Positions 18,182 through 27,682 of a stretch of DNA of 43,568 nt are shown in pieces. Position numbers and translations under genes: made by a program. This stretch comes from Pseudomonadota bacterium (lineage in GTDB: Bacteria > Pseudomonadota > Gammaproteobacteria > Steroidobacterales > Steroidobacteraceae), in contig CANGFV010000004.1 of NCBI GenBank assembly GCA_947453225.1, positions 1 to 43,568 of the forward strand. The letters run 5' to 3'. The notes beneath the pieces are model-generated. The model worked only from the letters and a program-made list of their open reading frames with translations, had not been told where the DNA came from and ran no database searches. Positions within the stretch are counted from its first letter, which is position 1. Every line of letters begins with the position of its first letter.

Positions 18182-18967
18182 ATGGCTCAATTTAGTCTTC
18201 CTGCAAATTCGGTTGTGAACCCAAATGGTAATGTTCACAAAGCGCCTGCCGGTGCCAAAGACGTGCGCAGTTTCAGCATTTATCGTTTCGATCCTGAGTC
18301 GAAGGATAAGCCGCGTATCGACACCTATGAGGTGGATATGGGTAGTTGCGGACCGATGGTGCTCGATGCATTGATCAAAATCAAAAATGAGATTGATCCA
18401 TCACTGACATTCCGTCGTAGCTGTCGTGAAGGCATTTGCGGTTCGTGTGCCATGAACATTGATGGAGTGAATACGCTGGCCTGTATTAAGGCTAGCGCTG
18501 AGATCAAAGGCACTGTGAAGATTTATCCATTGCCGCATATGCCAGTGATCAAGGATTTGGTGCCAGACCTCACGAACTTCTATGCACAATATGCTTCCGT
18601 GAAACCATGGCTGCAAACGCGTACACCTGCCCCGCCAGATCAAGAACGTTTGCAGTCTAAAGAGGATCAAGAAAAGATTGATCGTCCTTCTGCTTGTATC
18701 TTGTGTGCTTGCTGTTCAACATCATGCCCAAGTTATTGGTGGAATAGCGATAAATATCTTGGTCCAGCAGCGTTACTCGCGGCCTATCGTTGGATTATTG
18801 ATACACGTGATGAAGCTACGGGTGAGCGCTTGGATGAGTTGGAAGATCCATTCCGTCTCTATCGCTGCCACACCATTATGAATTGCGCCGAAGCTTGTCC
18901 AAAGGATCTGAATCCAGCGCGCGCCATTGCTGAAATTAAGCGCAAAATTGCTGAACGTAAGCAGTAA
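18182..18967 (+). CDS. sdhB: Succinate dehydrogenase iron-sulfur subunit
   Basis: This 261-residue electron-transfer subunit of complex II carries three clusters. The 2Fe-2S ligands are in [12 protein letters not shown] and the later cysteine of LACI; the 4Fe-4S ligands are in [12 protein letters not shown]; the 3Fe-4S ligands are in [17 protein letters not shown]. All expected cysteines are present. It follows sdhA by 37 bases. Confidence 0.98.
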   Translation: MAQFSLPANSVVNPNGNVHKAPAGAKDVRSFSIYRFDPESKDKPRIDTYEVDMGSCGPMVLDALIKIKNEIDPSLTFRRSCREGICGSCAMNIDGVNTLACIKASAEIKGTVKIYPLPHMPVIKDLVPDLTNFYAQYASVKPWLQTRTPAPPDQERLQSKEDQEKIDRPSACILCACCSTSCPSYWWNSDKYLGPAALLAAYRWIIDTRDEATGERLDELEDPFRLYRCHTIMNCAEACPKDLNPARAIAEIKRKIAERKQ

Positions 18968-18982
18968 TTTTAATAAATGTGG

Positions 18983-19007
18983 TGCCGGAGCGTGTGGTGC
19001 TCCGGCA
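18983..19007 (+). other. Stable 9-bp hairpin between sdhB and sdhE
   Basis: TGCCGGAGC (18983-18991) and GCTCCGGCA (18999-19007) form a perfect GC-rich stem with a 7-base loop. No T-run follows, so it is not a standard terminator. It could protect the sdhCDAB message from 3' decay or reduce read-through into sdhE. Confidence 0.55.
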
Positions 19008-19041
19008 TGCCAATGGATGGCTAACTTAAGTTGAGTCAGTT

Positions 19042-19302
19042 ATGAATCAGGAAGTGCCCTCAGCTGCCAATTTGTCTCGTATGCGTTGGCATTGCCGTCG
19101 TGGCATGCGTGAGCTGGATGTATTGCTGACTCGCTATTTTGAAGAAGTGTATCCTTCAGCAACCTCGCAGCAGCAGCAGGCCTTTGCGGATATTCTCGAT
19201 CTACAAGACCCCTTGATTATGGCTTACGTGACAGGAAAGCAGGCCCCCGACAGCATGGATATCGCTGATGTCATTCAACAACTCACCAGCCTTAGTGCTT
19301 GA
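19042..19302 (+). CDS. sdhE: FAD assembly factor SdhE
   Basis: The 86-residue protein promotes covalent flavinylation of SdhA. The RGxxE motif is R20-E24 (RRGMRELD), in the helix that contacts SdhA. Length and helical pattern match E. coli SdhE (YgfY). It follows sdhB with 74 bases between, including a stable hairpin, and overlaps the next gene by 35 bases. Confidence 0.95.
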   Translation: MNQEVPSAANLSRMRWHCRRGMRELDVLLTRYFEEVYPSATSQQQQAFADILDLQDPLIMAYVTGKQAPDSMDIADVIQQLTSLSA

Positions 19303-19744
19303 ACTGCCGCCGAATCGGCATGTGCTCTACGCAAGCATCGCTCTAATGAGTTTTGCTGTTCTGTTTTTATGTGCCAGTTACCTTGGTTTACTGCGAATAT
19401 CTACGTTTTTTGCTTTGATGATTTCATTTATTGCCTTTGGCGTGGCGGTTGTTGCTTTTTGGCATTCTGGTATTAAGGGATCAAGCAATAGCGTGTCTAG
19501 ACTTGTTTGGCAGCAAGAGGGTGACTGGTTGTTACATTTTTCAGATGGTCAAAGTATAGCGGTTGAATTACTGCCCACAAGTTGGGTGACTTCTAAAGTT
19601 TGGTGTTTAAGGTTTCGAGTGGCGGGTCGGAAATTACCAGCCATTGTTGCCTGGCGCGGTCAGTATTCAGAGGTGCTATGGCAGTCTTGGCTAATGCGTT
19701 TGCATCTACAATCTCGAGCCAAGTCAGTTACAAGAATTAATTAA
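19268..19744 (+). CDS. ygfX: YgfX/CptA-type membrane protein
   Basis: This 158-residue inner-membrane protein has two adjacent transmembrane helices near residues 18-65, followed by a cytoplasmic beta-rich domain (RLVWQQEGDWLLHFSDG). It matches the YgfX family by position after sdhE, size and layout. E. coli YgfX has been described as the toxin CptA of a type IV pair with SdhE, but a role in Fe-S or succinate dehydrogenase function has also been argued. The 35-base overlap with sdhE implies coupled translation. Confidence 0.8.
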   Translation: MSFNNSPALVLELPPNRHVLYASIALMSFAVLFLCASYLGLLRISTFFALMISFIAFGVAVVAFWHSGIKGSSNSVSRLVWQQEGDWLLHFSDGQSIAVELLPTSWVTSKVWCLRFRVAGRKLPAIVAWRGQYSEVLWQSWLMRLHLQSRAKSVTRIN

Positions 19745-19745
19745 A

Positions 19746-20000
19746 ATGAATACTAAGCTTAAATTAGGTCAATGGGTTATTTTGTCTCGCCCTGATTGCA
19801 GTTTGTGTGAGTCGTTCTTGGAAGAACTGTCCGATTTACTTGGTGCCCCTATCAGTCAGATTAGGATGGTCGACATCAGTGATGATGAAAATTTAGAGCG
19901 CAAATATGGATCTCGCATACCTGTTTTGCTGATTGAGGGTGAATTCGTTTGTGCCTACCGGCTAGATCGCGCTCGCATACAGGCATATTTGCAGTCCTAA
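19746..20000 (+). CDS. Glutaredoxin-family protein (DUF836)
   Basis: The 84-residue thioredoxin-fold protein has a CxxC redox motif in SRPDCSLCESFLEEL (C18, C21) and the cis-proline segment SRIPVLLIEGEFV. It resembles small glutaredoxin-like proteins found next to lepA or sdh genes. The start is one base after the ygfX stop, so it is likely co-transcribed. Its physiological partner is unknown. Confidence 0.82.
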   Translation: MNTKLKLGQWVILSRPDCSLCESFLEELSDLLGAPISQIRMVDISDDENLERKYGSRIPVLLIEGEFVCAYRLDRARIQAYLQS

Positions 20001-20060
20001 TCTCGGTTTCATCCGTGGGTTATCTGGTGCGATTCCCGCAGTTAAGTCTTGCTGATCCGA

Positions 20061-20066
20061 TATAAT
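20061..20066 (+). promoter_or_regulatory. Consensus -10 box upstream of lepA
   Basis: TATAAT is a perfect -10 hexamer 66 bases before the lepA ATG. No good -35 box lies 16-18 bases upstream, so the promoter would be weak or activator-dependent, or the match may be chance in an otherwise GC-balanced gap. Confidence 0.4.
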
Positions 20067-20132
20067 CAGCACTTTAATCCTTCGAGCGGCTCGGGCGCCC
20101 AGTAAAACGGTTTTGGCGGGATTTTTGTTTAC

Positions 20133-21929
20133 ATGAAGCTGATTCGTAATTTTTCCATTATCGCCCATGTCGATCACGGCAAGTCCACGCTTGCGGATCG
20201 ATTTATTCAATTGTGCGGCGGTTTGGATGCGCGCGAGATGGAGAATCAGGTCTTAGACTCCATGGATCTTGAGCGCGAACGCGGTATTACCATTAAAGCG
20301 CAGAGCGTTATGCTCAAGTACCACGCTAAAGACGGTCAGGTCTACCAACTGAATATGATTGATACCCCAGGGCACGTGGACTTCTCATATGAGGTGTCGC
20401 GTTCTTTGGCTGCCTGTGATGGGGCGCTGCTGGTTGTAGATGCGGCTCAAGGTGTTGAGGCTCAGAGTGTGGCCAATTGCTATACCGCGCTCGATCAGGG
20501 TCTGGAAGTGGTACCGGTCATCAACAAGATTGATTTGCCTTCTGCTGAGCCTGCCCGAGTCATCAAAGAGATTGAAGAGATTATCGGTATTGATGCTCAA
20601 GATGCGGTGTTGGTGAGTGCTAAAACAGGCTTAGGTGTGGCTGAGTTACTCGAAGAACTTGTGCGCAGGATTCCAGCACCCAAAGGCGATCCGGATGCAC
20701 CGCTACAGGCGCTGATTATTGATTCATGGTTTGATAGTTATGTGGGCGTAGTTTCGTTAGTGCGCGTGATGAATGGTTCACTGAAAGTGGGTGAGAAAAT
20801 TCGCGTATGGACTACGGGGCGCGCCTATCAAGTCGATAAGCTGGGGCGCTTTACCCCTAAATCGCTGTCGTGTAACGAACTGGCAACCGGTGAAGTAGGT
20901 TTTGTCATTGCCGGTATCAAAGAAATTGATGGCGCGCCAGTGGGTGATACCATCACGTTGGAGTCCAGACAGTGTGCAGCACCCTTGGCTGGATTTAAGC
21001 AGATTCAGCCACGCGTGTTTGCCGGTATGTTTACCGTGAACTCAGATGATTATGAGTCGTTCCGTGATGCGTTGGCCAAGCTCAAGCTCAATGATTCAGC
21101 ATTGCAGTATCAACCGGAAGTGTCTGCTGCATTAGGCTTTGGATTTCGTTGTGGTTTTCTTGGCTTGCTACATATGGATATTGTGCAAGAGCGCCTTGAG
21201 CGTGAATATAACCTTGATTTAATCACTAGTGCGCCGACAGTGGTGTACGAAATTTTGCTCACGGACGGTACGACGGTGTATGTGGATAATCCTGCAAAAC
21301 TGCCGCCAAGTAATCTAACTACAGAGCTGCGTGAGCCAATTATTATTGCCAATATTTTGGTGCCACCAGAGCATGTCGGTGCGGTGCTCAAGTTGTGTAA
21401 TGACAAACGTGGCCGTCAAAAGAAAATGCTGTATCTAGGTAATCAAGTCTCGCTGCAATATGAATTGCCCATGGCGGATGTAGTGTTGGACTTTTTCGAT
21501 CGGCTCAAATCAGTTAGTCGCGGTTATGCCTCATTTGATTATGAGTTCAGTCATTTTGAACCTGCGCCGATGGTTAAGTTGGATATTCTGATCAATAACG
21601 AGAAGGTCGATGCGCTCTCTATCATTGTTCATCGTGATATGGCCTATCAGCGCGGTAGAGAGTTGGTCGATAAAATGCGCGAACTAATTCCGCGGCAGAT
21701 GTTTGAGGTCGCCGTGCAGGCTGCGATTGGCGTGAATGTGGTAGCTCGTGCGAATGTTAAAGCGCTGCGTAAAAACGTGCTGGCAAAATGTTACGGTGGT
21801 GATATCAGTCGTAAGCGCAAATTGTTGGAAAAGCAGAAGGAAGGCAAAAAGCGTATGAAGCAGGTGGGTTCAGTGGAGATTCCACAAGAGGCCTTCCTTG
21901 CGGTGCTACAGATTGGTCGTGAAAAATAA
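20133..21929 (+). CDS. lepA: Elongation factor 4 (LepA)
   Basis: The 598-residue translational GTPase acts on stalled or assembling ribosomes. G1 is AHVDHGKS (11-18), G3 DTPGHVDF and G4 NKIDLP. The LepA-specific C-terminal domain, with [20 protein letters not shown], is complete. The length is within one residue of the E. coli protein. lepB follows directly, the standard arrangement. Confidence 0.98.
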   Translation: MKLIRNFSIIAHVDHGKSTLADRFIQLCGGLDAREMENQVLDSMDLERERGITIKAQSVMLKYHAKDGQVYQLNMIDTPGHVDFSYEVSRSLAACDGALLVVDAAQGVEAQSVANCYTALDQGLEVVPVINKIDLPSAEPARVIKEIEEIIGIDAQDAVLVSAKTGLGVAELLEELVRRIPAPKGDPDAPLQALIIDSWFDSYVGVVSLVRVMNGSLKVGEKIRVWTTGRAYQVDKLGRFTPKSLSCNELATGEVGFVIAGIKEIDGAPVGDTITLESRQCAAPLAGFKQIQPRVFAGMFTVNSDDYESFRDALAKLKLNDSALQYQPEVSAALGFGFRCGFLGLLHMDIVQERLEREYNLDLITSAPTVVYEILLTDGTTVYVDNPAKLPPSNLTTELREPIIIANILVPPEHVGAVLKLCNDKRGRQKKMLYLGNQVSLQYELPMADVVLDFFDRLKSVSRGYASFDYEFSHFEPAPMVKLDILINNEKVDALSIIVHRDMAYQRGRELVDKMRELIPRQMFEVAVQAAIGVNVVARANVKALRKNVLAKCYGGDISRKRKLLEKQKEGKKRMKQVGSVEIPQEAFLAVLQIGREK

Positions 21930-21973
21930 TTGATCTTGTGACGATAGTTGGTTTTAGTCAGGAATAAAACAGT

Positions 21974-22792
21974 ATGACCGTTGATTTCTCATTATGGCTC
22001 ATGGTGCTTGTGGGTCTTTGTGTAGTGGTGTTGGTGATTGATCGCCTGTTTTTTAGGGCGGCTCGCCTTGAGAAGCAGGCATTAGGGCAATCGGAGGCAT
22101 CACTATCTGAGACCACTAGGAACTCTACATCAGCTTCAGAGCCTATTTTGGTTGAGTATGCGCGTTCTTTCTTTCCTGTGTTGTGTTTGGTGTTGGTGGT
22201 GCGTTCGTTTATTTTTGAGCCGTTCCGTATTCCATCAGACTCAATGATGCCTACATTGCTTGCGGGCGATTTTATTTTTGTTAGTAAGTTTTCTTATGAT
22301 CTACGGTTACCCGTATTCAATACCAAAATTTTAGAAACGGGCGACCCAAAACGTGGTGATGTCATCGTATTCAAATTACCTGCTGATCCGCGTATCAATT
22401 ACATCAAGCGCTTGGTTGGAATGCCTGGCGACCATGTCGTGGTCTCCAACGACGAGGTATTTATTAACGGCCAGAAAGCTGCAGTAGTCATGGGTTCTGA
22501 GTACAACGAGCACGGCTACGCTAATGCCAGAACTGCCATTGAAGATCTTGGCGGCGTGAAGCATCAAGTGATGTTTTTAGATAACGCATTTACTAAAGAC
22601 TTTGATGGTGTGGTGCCTGCGGGCAAGTATTTGTTCATGGGGGATAACCGAGATAACAGTCAGGATGGCAGGTTTCCACAGGTGGGATATGTCCCTGAGG
22701 AAAACTTAGTGGGTAAAGCTAAATTAGTCTGGTTTCATTGGAAATTTACTGAATTGCCAATCTTTAGTCGTATCGGCATGTTGATTCATTAA
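21974..22792 (+). CDS. lepB: Signal peptidase I
   Basis: This 272-residue membrane-bound serine protease removes Sec and Tat signal peptides. It has an N-terminal transmembrane helix (about 5-25) and a second near 58-75. The catalytic serine sits in FRIPSDSMMPTLLAGD, the catalytic lysine in INYIKRLVGMPGD, and the box GDNRDNSQDGR is near the C-terminus. Most relatives have PSGSM and DNSxDSR, so D for G and G for S are minor substitutions. It follows lepA by 44 bases. Confidence 0.96.
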   Translation: MTVDFSLWLMVLVGLCVVVLVIDRLFFRAARLEKQALGQSEASLSETTRNSTSASEPILVEYARSFFPVLCLVLVVRSFIFEPFRIPSDSMMPTLLAGDFIFVSKFSYDLRLPVFNTKILETGDPKRGDVIVFKLPADPRINYIKRLVGMPGDHVVVSNDEVFINGQKAAVVMGSEYNEHGYANARTAIEDLGGVKHQVMFLDNAFTKDFDGVVPAGKYLFMGDNRDNSQDGRFPQVGYVPEENLVGKAKLVWFHWKFTELPIFSRIGMLIH

Positions 22793-22832
22793 GACGGAAA
22801 GTTAGGGGTTGCTAATTTTTGAGAAGTTTTAT

Positions 22833-23207
22833 ATGTGCGTTTACGGTGTAAAGAAAAATCAGCGCGGTGTTTCGGCATTAGGCATGGTATTTGTCGTGCT
22901 ATTGGCCGGTTTTTTCGCTCTGGTGGCGATTCGTCTTACACCAAAATATATAGAATATTATTCGGTCGTTAGAAGCCTTGAGCGAGTGGCTGAGGAAGCG
23001 TCTGACGCGCCAAGCGTAGATAAAATTCGTACGGCATTAAGTAAGTATTGGCAGATTGAGATGATTAGTTCTCTCAGTCATACCGATGTCGAAATCATAA
23101 AAATAGCAGAGGGTTATGAGCTGACGGCTGATTATCGGGCAGAGGTTCCTTTATTCGCTAATTTGTCATTGTCTGCGGAATTTTCTAAAACGGTTACGGT
23201 TCCATGA
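22833..23207 (+). CDS. DUF4845 membrane protein
   Basis: The 124-residue protein starts with a positively charged stretch (KKNQRGVS), one transmembrane helix (ALGMVFVVLLAGFFALVAIRL, read as two halves) and a periplasmic domain. It fits DUF4845, typically found between lepB and rnc. Function unknown. ATG 22833 is preferred because GAGAAG lies six bases upstream. A TTG at 22809 would add eight residues without a good ribosome site. Confidence 0.75.
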   Translation: MCVYGVKKNQRGVSALGMVFVVLLAGFFALVAIRLTPKYIEYYSVVRSLERVAEEASDAPSVDKIRTALSKYWQIEMISSLSHTDVEIIKIAEGYELTADYRAEVPLFANLSLSAEFSKTVTVP

Positions 23208-23232
23208 TGGTGCCATTCTCAGGGTTGGTTTC

Positions 23233-23925
23233 TTGAAAACGCTGTCGCAGTGGTTGCACGACACCTTTGCGTATACGTGTCGCGATCCCTCGCTTTTCGA
23301 AATAGCGCTGACGCACCGTAGTGCCGGCAGTGCTCATAATGAGCGACTCGAGTTTTTGGGCGATGCTGTTTTGAATAGCGTCACTGCCTCGTTGCTCTTC
23401 CATGCTTTTCCAAATGCTTCTGAGGGAGAGTTGTCGCGTTATCGAGCGACTTTGGTGAGCGGCGAATCTTTGGCAGCGTTCGCCTTGGTGTATGAAGTGG
23501 GCGATCGTCTGCATTTGGGGCAGGGTGAATTAAAGTCCGGAGGATTTCGTCGCAAATCTATTTTGGCAGATACGCTTGAAGCTATTTTAGGCGCGATGTA
23601 TCTGGACTCAGATTTTCATACTGTCAGCGTTGTGATTGAGCGGATGTTTGCTGAGCGTTTGCGGCAGTTGCCTGAATCGAGTCAGCTCAAAGATCCAAAA
23701 ACCCGATTGCAAGAAGCGCTACAGTCCCGTGCGATCGCTATTCCAGAATACACGGTTGAAACGATTACTGGCGAAGCACATGAACAGCATTTTAGGGTCA
23801 GTTGCCGAGTTTCCGCGTTAGGTCTCATTGCTCAGGGTGAGGGTGGTAGCCGGCGTGCTGCAGAGCAGGCGGCTGCTGAGGATGTATTTAGACAGCTGCA
23901 GCAAGCATGGTCTAAGCCGTGCTGA
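23233..23925 (+). CDS. rnc: Ribonuclease III
   Basis: The 230-residue double-strand RNA endonuclease processes rRNA and structured mRNAs. The signature ERLEFLGDAVLNSV supplies the acidic metal ligands, with further ligands in LADTLEAILGAM. A double-stranded RNA-binding domain occupies residues 155-225. The start codon is TTG. The order lepA-lepB-DUF4845-rnc-era-recO-pdxJ-acpS is the classic gammaproteobacterial cluster. Confidence 0.97.
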   Translation: MKTLSQWLHDTFAYTCRDPSLFEIALTHRSAGSAHNERLEFLGDAVLNSVTASLLFHAFPNASEGELSRYRATLVSGESLAAFALVYEVGDRLHLGQGELKSGGFRRKSILADTLEAILGAMYLDSDFHTVSVVIERMFAERLRQLPESSQLKDPKTRLQEALQSRAIAIPEYTVETITGEAHEQHFRVSCRVSALGLIAQGEGGSRRAAEQAAAEDVFRQLQQAWSKPC

Positions 23926-23950
23926 ACTTATCTCTTTGGTGGTAACCAAG

Positions 23951-24922
23951 ATGAATATCTCTATGTCAGGTTCGGTGAATGAGGAAACATCATCATCGGG
24001 CGATTCAGAAGTAGAAGAGATGCGCTCTGATTATCGTTGTGGTTTTGCTGCAATCGTGGGTCGCCCGAATGTTGGTAAGTCCACGCTGTTGAATGCGTTG
24101 CTTAAGCGCAAGGTGAGTATTGTTTCGCCAAAGCCGCAGACCACCCGTCATAGAATTCTTGGGATTCTCACCGAACCTGAAGCGCAAATTGTATTTGTGG
24201 ATACGCCGGGGATTCATATTACTGAAAAGCGCATGATGAATCGTTATATGAATCGGGCTGCGATGGCCTCTCTGGCAGACGCCGATGTGGATCTGTTTTT
24301 AGTTGAAGCGCTGCGCTGGACGGATGAAGATCAATTTGTGCTCGATAATATCAAGCAGCGCGGTAGGCCAATTATTCTGCTTGTTAGCAAGGTTGATAAG
24401 GTGAATCCTAAAGAGCGGCTTATGCCGTTTATGAGTGAACTGGTTGGTAAGGCAGATTTTGCTGAAGTGGTGCCAATCTCTAGCATGAAGAAAATAAATC
24501 TAGAGCGTTTACCAAGTCTAATCGCCAAATACTTGCCGCTGTCTCCTCCGCATTTCCCTGAGGAGCAATTTACAGATCGAAGTGAGCGTTTCCAGACCGC
24601 TGAAGTTATTCGTGAGAAATTAACGTGGCGTTTACGCGATGAGTTGCCGTATGGGTTGACGGTTGAAATTGAACGCTTTGAGTTTGATGATGAAACTGGA
24701 AAGCTAGTCATAAATGCGGTGATTTGGGTTGAGCGTGCGGGTCAAAAAGCAATTGTTATTGGTGATAAGGGCGAGGGGTTGAAAAAGGTGGGTACTGCCG
24801 CGCGCCTTGAGTTACAAAAAATGCTCAATACGCCCATACATCTTGAGCTGTGGGTTAAGGTCAAAGAGAACTGGTCTGATAGTGCTGCTGCCTTACAGCA
24901 GTTTGGCTTTGATACCAATTAG
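23951..24922 (+). CDS. era: Ribosome assembly GTPase Era
   Basis: The protein has 323 residues from ATG 23951. Era binds the 3' end of 16S rRNA during 30S maturation. G1 is GRPNVGKST, G3 DTPG, and G4 reads SKVD rather than the usual NKxD. The KH domain near the C-terminus contains VIGDKGEGLKKVG. An in-frame ATG at 24020 would give 300 residues, close to most Era proteins, so the acidic serine-rich first 23 residues may not be translated. I kept 23951 because it sits 25 bases after rnc with GGTGG upstream, but the choice is open. Confidence 0.93.
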   Translation: MNISMSGSVNEETSSSGDSEVEEMRSDYRCGFAAIVGRPNVGKSTLLNALLKRKVSIVSPKPQTTRHRILGILTEPEAQIVFVDTPGIHITEKRMMNRYMNRAAMASLADADVDLFLVEALRWTDEDQFVLDNIKQRGRPIILLVSKVDKVNPKERLMPFMSELVGKADFAEVVPISSMKKINLERLPSLIAKYLPLSPPHFPEEQFTDRSERFQTAEVIREKLTWRLRDELPYGLTVEIERFEFDDETGKLVINAVIWVERAGQKAIVIGDKGEGLKKVGTAARLELQKMLNTPIHLELWVKVKENWSDSAAALQQFGFDTN

Positions 24923-24952
24923 TTGATTCGATTCATCATGAGCTAGATTGCC

Positions 24953-25684
24953 ATGCATAGAATCAAGCTACATCCAGCCTACGTATTACATCATCGGCCC
25001 TATAGGGACACTAGCCGTATTGTCGAATTATTTACTCGCGATTACGGCCGTCTGACAGTGTTTGCACGAGGTGTTCGTAACAGCAGGTCGGGCTTATCAG
25101 CGGTTTTGCAAGCCTTTCAGCCACTGCTGGTCTCATGGTCTGATAAAGACGATGCTGGTCACTTAGAAGGCGCAGAGTTGGTTGGAGAGCCTCAGTCTTT
25201 ACCGGCTGCTCATCTTCTTAGTGGGTTCTACCTGAATGAGTTGCTCCTGAAGTTGCTACATCATCACGATCCTCAGACCGAAATTTATGATTTGTACACA
25301 ACGGTATTGCAGCAATTAAAAACCACTAATGGAGTATTACAGGGGCTACGATTATTCGAAAAAAAGCTACTTCAAGCACTGGGTTTTGGTTTGTCATTGA
25401 GCCATGAGGCTGAAACTGGTCTATCTGTCGTTGCTGAGGGTAGCTATCGTTATGTACTTGAGCAAGGTGTGTTGCCCGTATCTGCTGCGGTTAACCCATC
25501 AAAAGGGGTCTACTCAGGCGCGGCGTTGCTGGCACTGGCGGCAGAGCAGTTTACCGATGTGCAGCAAGTGACTGAGGTGCGGTATTTGTTGCGCGCTGTT
25601 CTAGATCATGTATTGGATGGTCGTCCCTTGCGCAGTCGTGAGATACTGAGCAACCTCAGGCAGATGCGTCCTAGTCGGAGTTAG
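24953..25684 (+). CDS. recO: DNA repair protein RecO
   Basis: The 243-residue protein helps load RecA with RecF and RecR. The N-terminal OB-fold begins with the family pattern AYVLHHRPYRDTSRIVELFTR and RLTVFARGVRNSRS. A helical C-terminal region follows, with no clear zinc-binding cysteines, as usual in many gammaproteobacteria. Its position between era and pdxJ is standard. Confidence 0.95.
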   Translation: MHRIKLHPAYVLHHRPYRDTSRIVELFTRDYGRLTVFARGVRNSRSGLSAVLQAFQPLLVSWSDKDDAGHLEGAELVGEPQSLPAAHLLSGFYLNELLLKLLHHHDPQTEIYDLYTTVLQQLKTTNGVLQGLRLFEKKLLQALGFGLSLSHEAETGLSVVAEGSYRYVLEQGVLPVSAAVNPSKGVYSGAALLALAAEQFTDVQQVTEVRYLLRAVLDHVLDGRPLRSREILSNLRQMRPSRS

Positions 25685-25719
25685 AAGCTGTTGTTTGATC
25701 TAAATTCATATTGAATGCT

Positions 25720-26454
25720 ATGTCCACAATTCATCTTGGTTTGAATATTGATCATGTGGCTACCCTACGTCAGGCTCGGGGTACGTCCTATCCTGATCCT
25801 GTGGCCGCTGCACTACTTGCCGAACAGTCGGGTGCGGACAGTATTACTCTTCATTTACGAGAAGATCGTCGGCATATTCAAGATGCAGACGTGCGCGCTC
25901 TCCGTAAGGTGTTGCACACGCGCATGAATCTTGAGATGGCGTGTACTGCAGAAATGCTGGCTTTTGCTGAAGAAATAAAACCACAAGACGTGTGCCTAGT
26001 ACCCGAGAAGCGTGCCGAGTTGACCACTGAAGGTGGTTTGGATGTTGTAGGTCACTACGATTTGATTGGTGCTGCGGTAAAGAGGCTCTCTGCGTTGGGT
26101 ATTAGGGTTTCACTGTTTATCGATCCTGATAATCAGCAGTTAGAGGCGGCGGAAAAATTAGGCGTACCGGTGATTGAATTGCATACCGGCGCTTATGCTG
26201 AGCATCAGGGTCAGAAGCAGTTGGATGAGTGTCAGCGCATTAAGGTTGCTGCACAATATGCCAGTAAATTGGGATTAATTGTGAATGCGGGTCATGGATT
26301 GCATTACCAAAATGTACAGCCTATTGCCGCGATTCCTCAAATCGTCGAACTGAATATTGGACATGCCATCGTTGCACAATCGGTTTTTGATGGGCTCGCT
26401 GTCTCGGTGCGCAATATGAAACGACTAATGATTGAAGCGCGGAGTCGGCTGTGA
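25720..26454 (+). CDS. pdxJ: Pyridoxine 5'-phosphate synthase
   Basis: This 244-residue TIM-barrel enzyme condenses 1-deoxyxylulose 5-phosphate with an aminoketone phosphate to make vitamin B6. Diagnostic segments are [44 protein letters not shown] and [14 protein letters not shown] 25720 is chosen because it gives the normal N-terminus; a TTG at 25711 would add three residues. It overlaps acpS by four bases (GTGA). Confidence 0.97.
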   Translation: MSTIHLGLNIDHVATLRQARGTSYPDPVAAALLAEQSGADSITLHLREDRRHIQDADVRALRKVLHTRMNLEMACTAEMLAFAEEIKPQDVCLVPEKRAELTTEGGLDVVGHYDLIGAAVKRLSALGIRVSLFIDPDNQQLEAAEKLGVPVIELHTGAYAEHQGQKQLDECQRIKVAAQYASKLGLIVNAGHGLHYQNVQPIAAIPQIVELNIGHAIVAQSVFDGLAVSVRNMKRLMIEARSRL

Positions 26455-26831
26455 TTCATGGCATCGGTACCGATGTAGTTAGGCTGGAGCGCTTTGAGCA
26501 GATGTTCCAGCGCCATGGTGAGCGGCTGGTGCGCCATTTGCTGATGTTAGATGAGGTTAAGTTATTCAGAGCCAGTGCACAGCCCGCGCGCTTTCTTGCC
26601 ATGCGCTGGGCCGCAAAAGAAGCGATCGTCAAGGCATTAGGCACTGGATTTGCCCAAGGTATCTGGTTGAAAGATACGGGTTACTTACCTAATGCCAATG
26701 GAAAGCCAGAAATTATTTGGTCTGAGAATGCTCGATCTATTTGTGCGAAATTTGGGGTAGGTGAGGGGCATTTAACTTTAAGCGATGAGAAAGGGTTAAT
26801 TGTCGCGATGGCAGTGTTAATGCGCGCTTAA
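26451..26831 (+). CDS. acpS: Holo-[acyl-carrier-protein] synthase
   Basis: The 126-residue enzyme transfers the 4'-phosphopantetheine arm from CoA to acyl carrier protein. Metal- and CoA-binding motifs are [12 protein letters not shown] (D8) and [16 protein letters not shown]. It starts with a GTG overlapping the pdxJ stop, the common arrangement. Confidence 0.96.
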   Translation: MIHGIGTDVVRLERFEQMFQRHGERLVRHLLMLDEVKLFRASAQPARFLAMRWAAKEAIVKALGTGFAQGIWLKDTGYLPNANGKPEIIWSENARSICAKFGVGEGHLTLSDEKGLIVAMAVLMRA

Positions 26832-26902
26832 TTTAAGAAAGGCTGTGTAACTCGGCCATTATTTTTTGTTTTTCAGGTAGTGCATAAGAAACGGTTGTTG
26901 TA

Positions 26903-27682
26903 ATGAATGTTTTTTCTTTTGATATAGAAACTATCCCTGACGTGGAGTTGGGTCGAAAAATCTATGGGCTAGACGATTTAACCGATAAGCAAGTGGGTTA
27001 TGTGATGCAAACCCGTCGACGCGAAGAAACGGGAAGTGAGTTTCTGAGCTTAGAGCAACAACGTATTGTGGCAATATCGGTGGCGCTGCGTTCGCGCGAT
27101 GGTTTCAAAGTATGGTCGCTTGGAGATTCGAGCGCATCAGAAGCGGAAATTATCCAACGCTTCTTCGATGGTATAGAAAAATATACACCTGACCTAGTGT
27201 CTTGGAATGGCAGTGGTTTTGATCTGCCTGTACTACATTACCGCGCGCTCCGTCATGGCATTGCGGCGCCTCGGTATTGGGAAATCGGCGACGAAGATTC
27301 GTCATTTAAATGGAACAATTATTTGAATCGCTTTCATTGGCGCCATATGGATGTAATGGATGTATTGTCTGGATATCAAGGGCGATGCCGGGCAAGTTTG
27401 CAGAATGTCGCCATGCTGTTGAATCTTCCGGGAAAACTAGGGATGAGCGGTGACAAGGTATGGGATTGCTGGCTTGAGGGTGGCATCGAGCAGATTCGTA
27501 ACTATTGTGAGACGGATGTGCTGAATACATTCTTGATCTATCTGCGTTTCCAGTTAATGCGCGGGCATTTAACACGTGAGCATTATCTGCAAGAGAATCA
27601 GCGTATCCGTGAATATTTAGGCGAACAACCTCAACCGCATTTCAAAGAGTTTCTTGCTGCTTGGCCGGAGGTCGCCGCGTGA
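26903..27682 (+). CDS. Predicted 3'-5' exonuclease related to DNA polymerase B exonuclease domain
   Basis: The 259-residue DEDD-family nuclease domain stands alone. Acidic sites are FDIETIPD (D6, E8), SWNGSGFDLPVL and CETDVLNT. This matches the PolB-type exonuclease family that occurs without a polymerase in many proteobacteria; its cellular substrate is not known. The stop overlaps the rlmD start (GTGA), so the two are probably co-expressed. Confidence 0.86.
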   Translation: MNVFSFDIETIPDVELGRKIYGLDDLTDKQVGYVMQTRRREETGSEFLSLEQQRIVAISVALRSRDGFKVWSLGDSSASEAEIIQRFFDGIEKYTPDLVSWNGSGFDLPVLHYRALRHGIAAPRYWEIGDEDSSFKWNNYLNRFHWRHMDVMDVLSGYQGRCRASLQNVAMLLNLPGKLGMSGDKVWDCWLEGGIEQIRNYCETDVLNTFLIYLRFQLMRGHLTREHYLQENQRIREYLGEQPQPHFKEFLAAWPEVAA

